This document shows, piece after piece, positions 1 to 6,096 of a stretch of 7,690 nucleotides of DNA; the stretch's first letter is position 1; each line of letters starts with the position of its first letter. The stretch is from CAUZFZ01 sp963579025 (lineage in GTDB: Bacteria > Planctomycetota > Planctomycetia > Planctomycetales > Planctomycetaceae). Location: assembly GCA_963579025.1 (NCBI GenBank), contig CAUZFZ010000281.1:1-7690 (forward strand), read 5' to 3'. The position numbers and the translations under genes were made by a program. Below the pieces are notes generated by a model. The model made no database searches and had not been told where the DNA came from. It saw only the letters and a program-made list of their open reading frames with translations.

Positions 1-127
1 TCATGGCAAACGCACTATTGCGTGACTGGCAGTTCGAAAACGTCACACGACATCCGCCTGCGGGACCGACAGTTTACCCCGCTCGAACGCGTTCCAGACC
101 TGCAACGAAAAAACAGGAGATCGACTG
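1..127. other. Upstream region of the beta-helix gene
   Basis: No supported gene. A short hairpin ACGCA-CTAT-TGCGT sits at 10-23 and could close an upstream transcript. The beta-helix ribosome-binding site AGGAGA lies at 115-120. No promoter was recognised. Confidence 0.4.
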
Positions 128-1336
128 ATGAATCGCACAGTGACAGGCGTTACCGCGGGTGCTGGTCTGATGGCTCTGGCTTTCGTGATGTCCGGAGCAA
201 TCGGGTCCACGCAGCCATCCGCGACAGGACTGCCCGGAGCCAGGCCAGCGATTGACGCCTCGACGTTTCCGAGTTTGCAGGCTGCGTTTGATGCGATTCC
301 GGAAGACGGTGGCATCGTCCGGCTGCCGGCTGGCACGTTTGAGATCACCAGGCCACTTGTCATCTCGCGTGGCGATGTGCTCGTGCAGGGAGCGGGCACG
401 GCGACTCACATCGTCAACCGGAATGAAGACGGGCAGCCGGCTTTGATTCTGCAGCATCCCGACGGTGCAGACGTCGAGAAGGATCAGCGGTTGTGGCGCA
501 TCATGCTCAGTAACTTCCGCGTCACGGGGAACGAGAAGAGCGGACACGGCATCCTGGCGACGCAGATTCAGGAAGTGTTTATTCAGGGCGTCACGGTCAG
601 TGAGAACGGCGGCGACGGGATTCGACTGGATCACTGCTACGAAGACCCTCGCGTCAACGACTGTCTGATCACGTACAACAAAGACGTCGGACTGAACCTG
701 CTGGGGTGCCACGATATCGTCGTTGCGTCAAATCAGTTCGAGGAAAACAACGATGCACTGCATTGCGTGGACGGATTCAACCTGTGCATGACCGGCAATT
801 GTCTCGACGATCATCTGCAGCACGGTGTCGTGATCGAAAACACGTACGGTTCGGTTGTCTCGGGCAACATGATCGAAGAGTGCAACGGCACGGCGATCAT
901 TCTGGACAGGGACTGTTACGGAAACACGCTGAGTGCCAACGTCATCGCTCACAATGGCGCGGGCGTCGATCTGCGGGACGCCCACGGATGCGCGGTGAGC
1001 GCCAACACATTCACGATCATGAAAACAGACGCATTGCGGATCGGTCCGGACAGCGGACGCATCACCGTCACCGGAAATAACTTTTCCAACAGCTACATTG
1101 GCGACGGAGTGAAACGCGGGACAGAAGACCTTGCCGCCGCGGGTCTGAAGCTCGAAGGGACGCGCGACGTTGCCATATCAGGAAACCTGTTCTCCAGTTT
1201 GAGACCCATGGCTGTCGAGGTGACTGGTGAGCCGACCCGGCGTGTCGCATTCACCGGAAATGTGCTCACCGATACGCAGAGCGATCATGGCAAAGTGCAG
1301 GATTCATTGATCGACAACGTGCTGAAATCCCAGTAG
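128..1336 (+). CDS. Secreted right-handed parallel beta-helix protein
   Basis: 402 residues. The N-terminus (about 1-27) has a basic start and a hydrophobic run (AGLMALAFVMSGAIG), which fits a signal peptide, so the protein is probably exported. Residues 44-75 (SLQAAFDAIPEDGGIVRLPAGTF-type) match the opening of pectate-lyase-like folds. From about 127 to 380 a coil motif recurs, roughly V-x-x-[ST]-[GA]-N-x-[IFL]. Its Asn is at 202, 224, 247, 271, 293, 317, 353 and 378, mostly 22-25 residues apart, as in beta-helix coils of the NosD/pectate-lyase superfamily. Nine Cys lie between 170 and 288. No catalytic residues can be assigned, so polysaccharide binding or cleavage is only inferred from the fold. 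The start is supported by AGGAGA at 115-120, seven bases before ATG. The stop codon lies in the terminal arm of a palindromic element, so the last residue (Gln) is encoded by that element. Confidence 0.88.
   Translation: MNRTVTGVTAGAGLMALAFVMSGAIGSTQPSATGLPGARPAIDASTFPSLQAAFDAIPEDGGIVRLPAGTFEITRPLVISRGDVLVQGAGTATHIVNRNEDGQPALILQHPDGADVEKDQRLWRIMLSNFRVTGNEKSGHGILATQIQEVFIQGVTVSENGGDGIRLDHCYEDPRVNDCLITYNKDVGLNLLGCHDIVVASNQFEENNDALHCVDGFNLCMTGNCLDDHLQHGVVIENTYGSVVSGNMIEECNGTAIILDRDCYGNTLSANVIAHNGAGVDLRDAHGCAVSANTFTIMKTDALRIGPDSGRITVTGNNFSNSYIGDGVKRGTEDLAAAGLKLEGTRDVAISGNLFSSLRPMAVEVTGEPTRRVAFTGNVLTDTQSDHGKVQDSLIDNVLKSQ
1326..1330. repeat. Left copy of putative 5-bp target-site duplication
   Basis: AATCC directly abuts the left end of the palindromic element and is repeated at 1455-1459, directly abutting its right end. 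A five-base match at both exact borders would be rare by chance, but AATCC also occurs once inside the element (in the right inner arm), so caution is needed. Confidence 0.5.
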
Positions 1337-1454
1337 TTCCAAGTTTGAGTCTCAGGCTCGAGTCGGTCGTAGCTGGATTCGCAAGAATTCAGCCAGTTTT
1401 TCGGGGCAATGCTGAATTCTTGCGAATCCAGCTACTTCAAACTTGGAACTATTG
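1331..1454. mobile_element. Palindromic MITE/REP-like element (124 bp)
   Basis: Two nested inverted repeats form one long hairpin. The outer arms, 1334-1348 and 1437-1451, are 15 bp and perfect (TAGTTCCAAGTTTGA and its complement). They extend outward to 1331 and 1454 with one G:T mismatch, giving 18-bp ends. The inner arms, 1369-1393 and 1411-1435, are 25 bp and perfect, around a 17-base loop (1394-1410). The left side carries 20 extra bases (1349-1368) with no counterpart on the right. The pentamer AATCC occurs directly outside both ends (1326-1330 and 1455-1459) and looks like a target-site duplication. There is no coding capacity, so any movement would need a transposase supplied from elsewhere. 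The position between two same-strand genes could also allow a role in mRNA 3' ends, but no T-tract follows the stem. The palindrome is certain; its mobile nature is inferred. Confidence 0.75.
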
Positions 1455-1459
1455 AATCC
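1455..1459. repeat. Right copy of putative 5-bp target-site duplication
   Basis: AATCC directly outside the right end of the palindromic element pairs with the copy at 1326-1330. Deleting the element plus one copy joins AAA-TCC to GAA-TAG in the beta-helix reading frame, so the ancestral gene would have ended ...LKSE-stop instead of ...LKSQ-stop. Confidence 0.5.
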
Positions 1460-1490
1460 GAATAGGCCACAAGTTCGAGGTCCATTGTCG

Positions 1491-1838
1491 ATGCCACGAT
1501 TCGTCTTGCTGGAACACGACCATCCCGTGCGCCACTGGGATTTCATGCTCGAATGCGGAACGGTCCTGCGTACCTGGCGACTGGATCGCATACCCGACGT
1601 TGCCGATGAGATCAGTGCCGAGCCGCTTCCGGATCATCGGCTGGCGTACCTCGATTATGAGGGACCCGTTCGTGGTGATCGCGGATCCGTCCAGCGTGTT
1701 GACCGCGGTGACTTTGAGCTGATCCGCGATGACGAAGACTCGATCGAAGTTGTCATCCGAGGCGAGCGGCTGCAGGGCCGGGCTATCGTCGACGCCCAAC
1801 GGTTTCACTGGGTTCCGGTTGATTCCGGAACGGAGTGA
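1491..1838 (+). CDS. Stand-alone LigD-type 3'-phosphoesterase domain protein
   Basis: 115 residues forming essentially one DNA polymerase/ligase-type 3'-phosphoesterase domain. This is the module found at the N-terminus of the LigD repair ligase, which trims 3'-phosphates and 3'-ribonucleotides at DNA ends during non-homologous end joining. Visible motifs are FVLLEHD (4-10), RHWDFMLE (14-21), TWRL (28-31) and DHRLAYLDYEG (48-58). His9, His15, Asp17, His49 and Tyr53 line up with the metal and active-site residues of LigD. The Arg usually two residues after the Asp (H-Y-D-F-R-L-E) is Met19 here. No ligase, polymerase or Ku gene is in the window. I chose ATG 1491 because the homology begins at once and GAGG (1477-1480) lies ten bases upstream. 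An in-frame TTG at 1443 lies inside the palindromic element and is unlikely. The last 34 bp overlap the convergent gene on the other strand. Confidence 0.8.
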   Translation: MPRFVLLEHDHPVRHWDFMLECGTVLRTWRLDRIPDVADEISAEPLPDHRLAYLDYEGPVRGDRGSVQRVDRGDFELIRDDEDSIEVVIRGERLQGRAIVDAQRFHWVPVDSGTE

Positions 1839-2542
1839 CCGGCGACGCGCACGGGCTCGAATTCAATCGGACCGGCCAGGCTGGCTCGACCGTGAACGTG
1901 CAACGACCCGTCTCGCAGCTCGACACCATCGAGTTCGGCAGACGGTTTGTCTTCGGTCGCCAGTCGGACCAAAGCGACGTCGTAGCCATCTCGCTGCTTC
2001 AATTCGACCTGCCAGCCCGACGCGCAGGCCTGTTCCGCGAGGCCCTCAACGATCTGGTCGACTGGAACTGGCACCAGCCCCGCACGGATTGATTCGATCT
2101 GCAGAGCGAGCTGATTAGGCTCGGAGATCCAGGGAAGGACGCGAAGACTGACGATTCCGGACCACTGCCCCGGTTCGTCGTACTGGAACCCGACGTGAAT
2201 CGCGTCCGGCTCAATCTGCACGCGGGGTTCGCTGACACCGGGTGGCAGCCACTCACCAAACTTGCGGTGCAGTTCCTCCGCGAGCCATGCGTTGATTTCG
2301 TCTTCGGTGAAATCCTGAGACCAGACGTCCGAATTGCGAATGTCGTCGACCAGCTTCATCGTACGATGGACGAATCGTTTGGCCTCAGCTTTACGCGCCA
2401 CGGGATCAGCGCGGCGTTCCTGTTCCAGCACGATGCGGTAGAAGTCGGGGCTCTGAAACAGAGCCCACCACAGCCCGCCCGCTCCGGCAGCGGCGGCGAT
2501 CAGCAACGCAGTAACTGTCACGGCCAGCTTCTTCCACGACAT
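1805..2542 (-). CDS. Membrane-anchored protein of unknown function
   Basis: 245 residues, no family recognised with confidence. Residues 1-5 (MSWKK) are basic and are followed by one hydrophobic segment at about 6-29 (LAVTVTALLIAAAAGAGGLWWALF). This fits an uncleaved signal anchor with the rest outside the cytoplasm. Residues 40-95 are charged and probably helical, with R/K-rich stretches and a FTEDEINAWLAEEL segment (78-91). Residues 105-225 alternate hydrophobic and polar residues like a beta-rich domain (VQIEPDAIHVGFQY, LALQIESIRAGLVPVP, GSLHVHGRASL). The start at 2542 is supported on the minus strand by AGGAGT (2553-2548), five bases before ATG. Its 3' end overlaps the convergent phosphoesterase gene (stop at 1838). 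A periplasmic or envelope role is inference. Confidence 0.82.
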   Translation of the reverse strand: MSWKKLAVTVTALLIAAAAGAGGLWWALFQSPDFYRIVLEQERRADPVARKAEAKRFVHRTMKLVDDIRNSDVWSQDFTEDEINAWLAEELHRKFGEWLPPGVSEPRVQIEPDAIHVGFQYDEPGQWSGIVSLRVLPWISEPNQLALQIESIRAGLVPVPVDQIVEGLAEQACASGWQVELKQRDGYDVALVRLATEDKPSAELDGVELRDGSLHVHGRASLAGPIEFEPVRVAGHSVPESTGTQ

Positions 2543-2946
2543 GGCACACTCCTGGTCGGAAGGCCCGAGTCCCGCTCATCAGTCCCGACGGACTCATGGT
2601 CCGCCAGGATGGCTCCAAAGAATCCAATGGACCCAGCCCGGAAATACGGTGCCCCCACACAGCTCGTGATTCAGCAGTGGAACGTCTTCAGTTGGCGTTT
2701 TTCAGCAACTCTTTTGCGACTTCAGCCATGCTAGACCTGATTCCGGAAATGCGTCAATACGCTTTGAAAAGCCTCTGACGTGTATACGTCCGTTCGGAAG
2801 CGCCCAGTCTACTTAATTGTCATAGCCGGATCGATTGGAGTGAATTTCGTGGTCCGGTTATTCCGATTGAGCAGTCTGGGCAGACCTGCCGAAGGTCCGA
2901 CGGTCCCGACTGACGTCTTCCAGTTCTCTCGTGGACATAAACTTAC
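2543..2946. other. Divergent intergenic region, 404 bp
   Basis: It lies between the minus-strand anchor protein and the plus-strand lipoprotein, so both promoters must be here. I found no convincing -35/-10 pair. Reading frames crossing it (for example 2596-2778 plus) look like shadow or random frames. Visible structure is limited to a 5-bp hairpin at 2581-2594 (AGTCC-CGAC-GGACT), with a competing outer pair GAGTCC (2567-2572)/GGACTC (2590-2595), and a denser inverted repeat at 2871-2889. Confidence 0.6.
2871..2890. promoter_or_regulatory. Inverted repeat upstream of lipoprotein gene
   Basis: Overlapping dyads occur here. GTCTG (2874-2878) pairs with CAGAC (2881-2885) around GG, and outer GCA/TGC pairs can extend it past a one-base bulge. 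GGCAG (2879-2883) alternatively pairs with CTGCC (2886-2890) around AC. Such a compact dyad 57 bp before the lipoprotein start could be a protein-binding operator. It could equally be chance in GC-rich DNA. Confidence 0.25.
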
Positions 2947-3702
2947 ATGCGGTCACATGCAATCAAATACGCACTCATTCTGTTAGCCGTTGTCGTCAGC
3001 GGTTGCACGACGGCGGGGACAACGAACACGGCCCGATCGTCGACAGAGCAGCTTCTGATTTCGAATGCGGTTGATCAGTCACTCGACAGGATCGACTTCA
3101 GCCCATTCGCCGAACAGACGGTCTACGTCGATGACAAGTACGTCGACTGTACAGACAAGAACTACGTAATCTCGTCGGTGCGACATCGCATTGCACGTGC
3201 GGGTGGCTTGCTGGTGGCGACGCCGGAAGAGGCACGAATTCGTGTGGAACTGCGGAATGGAGCTGTCGGAACGGAAACATCTGAGTCGTTCCTGGGCATC
3301 CCAGAGATCGTGTTGCCCGGCATGCTGACTCTGCCCGAAATCCAACTGGCTAACCGCACTCGCCAGCACGGAATGGCGAAGATCGGGCTCGTCGCGTTCG
3401 ACACAGAGACGCGGCAGGCGCTGGGCGATGGCGGAATGACAACAGCTCAGTCCGACAACTCCAACTGGTTCCTCATGGGCCTGGGCCCGATTCAACGTGG
3501 CACGCTACGAAAGGAATTGTCGCAGTCACTGGCCAGTCAACCTTCGCCAGGCGTCTTGCCGATCCCGCACCAGGTGGCGTTTCGGAATCCCTCGATTCCG
3601 GCCGATGCCGCAAGCGAAGTCCGTCTGACATCGCAGGAGACAACTGCGGAACTCCCAGTGGAGACGCCGCCAAACGCCGAACCACGTCGGCTCCAGCGGT
3701 GA
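2947..3702 (+). CDS. Exported lipoprotein, possibly DUF6655-type
   Basis: 251 residues. The N-terminus MRSHAIKYALILLAVVVSGC is a typical type II signal peptide: basic start, hydrophobic core and lipobox V-S-G-C with the lipidated Cys at 20. The residue after it is Thr, so retention in the inner membrane by an Asp+2 signal is not indicated. The mature part has TNTARSSTEQLLISNAVDQSLDRIDFSPF (26-54), a TVYVDDKYVD segment (58-67), and a glycine-rich stretch FLMGLGPIQRGTLRKEL (175-191). This layout resembles a planctomycete lipoprotein family I recall as DUF6655, an assignment I hold loosely. The tail after about 195 is rich in Pro, Ser and Glu and is probably disordered. No strong ribosome-binding site precedes ATG 2947 (only a GGA about a dozen bases upstream). 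The stop is 23 bp from the convergent gene's stop, too close for a dedicated terminator. Confidence 0.85.
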   Translation: MRSHAIKYALILLAVVVSGCTTAGTTNTARSSTEQLLISNAVDQSLDRIDFSPFAEQTVYVDDKYVDCTDKNYVISSVRHRIARAGGLLVATPEEARIRVELRNGAVGTETSESFLGIPEIVLPGMLTLPEIQLANRTRQHGMAKIGLVAFDTETRQALGDGGMTTAQSDNSNWFLMGLGPIQRGTLRKELSQSLASQPSPGVLPIPHQVAFRNPSIPADAASEVRLTSQETTAELPVETPPNAEPRRLQR

Positions 3703-3725
3703 TTCGATACTGCCTGGAAAGAGGA

Positions 3726-4742
3726 TCACAGGGTCTCGATGCCCAATCGAGCCGTCGCGAATGCACACGCCGCATCCGACGCTTTCGGTCCAAACATTTC
3801 AGTCAGGTTCGTGCGGGGAATGCTGCTCAGCTTTGTGTGTGCGTCGAGAATGCGATTGGCCAGGAAGTTGCCGGAACCGGAGACAATGATAGTTTCCGGC
3901 GTTCCGGAATCAGCCGCCACAACGCGATCGACCGCGCCCCCGATCCGCTGTCGCTGAACGTCGGCCAGAAACTCCGCAACACCGCGAGCCTGGTCCAGTG
4001 ACAGTTCCGTACGGTCCCGGCACAACAACCGCGCGAGCCGGTCATGCGCGGCCTCAATCGTCGCGGGCCGCCCATTGGCCGTGTCGCAGTTGTCTGGTTC
4101 TTCGGCGATGTCTCCCATCAGGAGATACACATCAAGCGTCGTTGCGAACAGTTCCGCGGCGACCTGTGTGTATGTCTCGCCGAGTGGTACGGAGTACGCA
4201 ACGGCAGACAACGGGGTCCGTCGACTTCCCGAATAGACCAGCTCACCCGATATCAGGCGTTCGGCATCGGTTCGCCCGGCGGGGTTCGGTAATCCGTTCT
4301 GAAGTGGAATGATGTCTGTTGTGGTCGTGCCGACATCAAGCAACAGGGCTCGTCCGTCCGAGACGAGTCTTCCGGCAAATGTGGCGAGGGCATGCCAGTT
4401 GGCTGCCGCGGTCAGCAGCGGAAACTCTCGCGCGATCTGTGGCGTGACAAATTCACCCACGGTTTGCCAGACAGCGACCGGACTGTCTGCAGCAACCTGT
4501 TCAACGGCATCCAGAATCCGGCTCACACCCTCGGCCTTCGTCGCGAAGCAATCGGCCAGTTCCGCTGTCATTGTGAGAGTCACCGCGCGACACGGCAGCC
4601 AGTCACGGATGAGACCGATCAACTCGTCGGCCAGACGATCGGGAGTCCGCCAGATTGGAAAGGCGTGTGAACGGCACGGACCATCGCTGTGAGCCGCCTT
4701 AAGATTTGCTCCGCCGATGTCGAGTCCGATGATGTGGTTCAT
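3726..4742 (-). CDS. H4MPT-linked C1-pathway protein, MfnF-like (hydantoinase/oxoprolinase-related)
   Basis: 338 residues with an ASKHA-type ATPase fold. Phosphate-1 loop IGLDIGGANLKAA is at 5-17, a TMTAELADCF segment at 57-66, phosphate-2 loop LLLDVGTTTTDIIPL at 133-147, YSGSRRTPL at 170-178, and an adenosine-type motif IIVSGSGNFLAN at 285-296. This set matches the family annotated as probable H4MPT-linked C1 transfer pathway protein. Its archaeal member MfnF joins the aminomethylfuran and tyramine-glutamate parts of methanofuran. In bacteria the family goes with tetrahydromethanopterin-dependent formaldehyde oxidation, known in methylotrophs and many Planctomycetes. A role in making a methanofuran-like cofactor is therefore likely but inferred, as no other gene of the pathway is in the window. 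ATG 4742 is chosen because the phosphate-1 loop follows immediately; no clear ribosome-binding site precedes it. Length is normal for the family. Confidence 0.85.
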   Translation of the reverse strand: MNHIIGLDIGGANLKAAHSDGPCRSHAFPIWRTPDRLADELIGLIRDWLPCRAVTLTMTAELADCFATKAEGVSRILDAVEQVAADSPVAVWQTVGEFVTPQIAREFPLLTAAANWHALATFAGRLVSDGRALLLDVGTTTTDIIPLQNGLPNPAGRTDAERLISGELVYSGSRRTPLSAVAYSVPLGETYTQVAAELFATTLDVYLLMGDIAEEPDNCDTANGRPATIEAAHDRLARLLCRDRTELSLDQARGVAEFLADVQRQRIGGAVDRVVAADSGTPETIIVSGSGNFLANRILDAHTKLSSIPRTNLTEMFGPKASDAACAFATARLGIETL

Positions 4743-4965
4743 GGTGATTCAGTGAGCGTCGGGTTCTGCTGATGGCCGCGTGAGCGGTACCATCCCGGTC
4801 GAGTGGTGTGCATTCTTCGTCCAGATTCGGCTCCAGATCAAACAAGCTGAGCATGATCGATTGTCCGATTCACCGCCGTGGGCTGTTGCAGGTGACTGGC
4901 GTGACAAACTGTCGTGGTCACCGCGTTTCCGCGTGGTTTCAAACAGTGTCAACACGCGATTCGCG
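4743..4965. other. Intergenic region between STAS and MfnF-like genes, with small hairpins
   Basis: These 223 bp separate two minus-strand genes. On the minus strand, 4787-4776 can form CCGC-TCAC-GCGG about 34 bases before the MfnF-like start. A larger imperfect hairpin sits at 4891-4922: GGTGAC/GTCACC outer arms and GACA-AAC-TGTC inner stem. Neither is followed by a T-tract, so neither is a clear terminator. No -35/-10 pair was convincing. Confidence 0.4.
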
Positions 4966-5358
4966 TCACTGAGGTCCAGCCAGGGCGGCCGTCGCGTCAT
5001 CGCGAATCAGCAGCAGGGAATCGAGGAGCGTCTGCCGCAGTGACTGGCGGACGACAGGCGTAAACCCGAAGAAGCACACCGAACCGCGCTGGTCTGCGAT
5101 GCGGCGATGCAGAGCGACCAGTTCTGCGAGGACTGAGCTCTCGACGACGTCCACGTCCTGAAAGTCCACAAGAGCCCGCAGTCCGTCGCTGTTGCCCAGA
5201 ACGTCCTGCAACTTGACGAAAAACGGCACTGCCGCAGCTCCCATTCCCGCTTCCTCGGGCACACGCACAACCACCATTCCTGGTTGCGCGTCGTAGTCGC
5301 AATAGCTGCGAATCTCGGTCATTGAGTAGTCCAGACGGCGTTCAGTTGAAGTCTGCAT
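4966..5358 (-). CDS. STAS-domain protein (anti-sigma factor antagonist type)
   Basis: 130 residues, nearly all one STAS domain of the SpoIIAA/RsbV type. In partner-switching systems such proteins bind an anti-sigma kinase and are controlled by phosphorylation of a Ser or Thr. Here the core is LRALVDFQDVDVVESSVLAELVALHRRI (60-87). In the usual D-[FV]-[ILM]-[DS]-S-[ST]-G-L signature, Ser74/Ser75 occupy the phospho-acceptor position, but the following Gly is Val76 and the Asp before the Ser pair is Glu73. SVCFFGFTPVVRQSLRQTLLDSLLLI (93-118) is the expected next strand and helix. The start at 5358 is supported by AAGGAAGG nine bases upstream on the minus strand. The frame stays open to 5448, but that extension is Arg/His/Ser-rich and lacks STAS similarity. 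No sigma factor or kinase is adjacent. Confidence 0.78.
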   Translation of the reverse strand: MQTSTERRLDYSMTEIRSYCDYDAQPGMVVVRVPEEAGMGAAAVPFFVKLQDVLGNSDGLRALVDFQDVDVVESSVLAELVALHRRIADQRGSVCFFGFTPVVRQSLRQTLLDSLLLIRDDATAALAGPQ

Positions 5359-5839
5359 GGCGATTGACCTTCCTTGTGCCTTGTGTAAACGGCCCGCGGA
5401 AAAATGGTGAATTCGCAGCTCCCACACGCTGGCCCGCCCGGAACACAACCCCGCTTCTGATCTACATCCCCAGCACTCGGCAGCCGAGCCAGCGATACAA
5501 AACGCAACTTTTCACGCAGAGCTGAGGTCAACAGCCCATTTGCGACACACCGACGTTGCCCCGGCCAGAATCAGCACACGTCGACTGAAGTCATATTCAC
5601 TCATTTGTTACAGAATTTCAGCTTACCGGGAAGTGAATTCGTTCGACCACTGGAAAATTGCGGTAACGCACATGGTTACGACGCGCCGAAACAAAGCAGA
5701 TAGTCGGGGATTCGCATTGCCGCTCTCGAAACGGAAGCTAGACTCGACGAAATCACATCACTGGTCCGTTCGGACCGCGCCCGATTCGGGCAAACGTCGC
5801 ATTTCCTGACTCACTTCTATTTTGCGACAGGAAGCCGGT
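5359..5839. other. Divergent intergenic region, 481 bp
   Basis: It separates the minus-strand STAS gene from the plus-strand small gene and must carry promoters in both directions. The part at 5585-5760 is visibly less GC-rich than the flanking genes. Dyads include CTCGG-CAG-CCGAG (5476-5488) and GTAAC (5663-5667)/GTTAC (5675-5679). The latter also form a near-direct repeat, GGTAACG/GGTTACG. I could not define a promoter. A TTG-initiated 89-codon frame (5540-5809) has no protein-like character and was rejected. Confidence 0.55.
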
Positions 5840-6079
5840 ATGTCACAGCAAAGAGAGAACTGGTTACGGCACGTGGATGACATCATTCGATCCCGCCGCT
5901 ATACGTGGATCGGCGAGGGACTCGGCGGACGAGACGTCCCCGAAGCCATGTCGCAGATCATGACCGACGTCATGCACATCTGTGATCGCGAGGGAATCTC
6001 CCTTGACGAGCTTCTGGCGGAAAGCCGACGTCGTGCCGAGAGTGAAGCGTCGCAGACGGGTTCAGCCGCGATGAACTGA
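5840..6079 (+). CDS. Small protein of unknown function (79 aa)
   Basis: No family recognised. The sequence looks like a genuine soluble, mostly helical protein. Residues 1-20 are charged (RENWLRHVDDIIRSRR). After a short GEGLGGRDVPEA turn, residues 31-65 form an apparent helical hairpin (MSQIMTDVMHICDREGISLDELLAESRRRAE) with one Cys. The tail is polar and probably disordered. ATG 5840 is preceded by AGGAAG (5829-5834) five bases upstream, which decides the start over the in-frame ATG-less extension to 5822. It is followed by 127 bp without a gene and then a same-strand membrane protein, so co-transcription is possible but not shown. Confidence 0.7.
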   Translation: MSQQRENWLRHVDDIIRSRRYTWIGEGLGGRDVPEAMSQIMTDVMHICDREGISLDELLAESRRRAESEASQTGSAAMN

Positions 6080-6096
6080 TCGCCGGCCATGCCAAC

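Noticed and set aside
74..712. 212-codon minus-strand open frame opposite the beta-helix gene
   Set aside because: It lies antisense to a clearly coding gene with coil repeats, signal peptide and ribosome-binding site. Its translation has no recognisable domain. Long antisense frames are expected in GC-rich coding DNA.
3233..3244. Perfect 12-bp palindrome CACGAATTCGTG
   Set aside because: It is inside the lipoprotein coding region with no repeat elsewhere in the window and no context for a binding site, so it is probably coincidental.
4749..5000. 83-codon minus-strand frame ending six bases before the MfnF-like start
   Set aside because: The position would suit a coupled gene, but there is no ribosome-binding site, it overlaps the STAS gene by 35 bp, and its translation looks random (many Ser, Arg, His and Thr with no hydrophobic pattern). 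Conservation in a relative would change this view.
5540..5809. 89-codon plus-strand frame in the divergent gap
   Set aside because: It has a TTG start without a ribosome-binding site, a highly basic unstructured translation and no family resemblance. It is better explained as non-coding promoter DNA.
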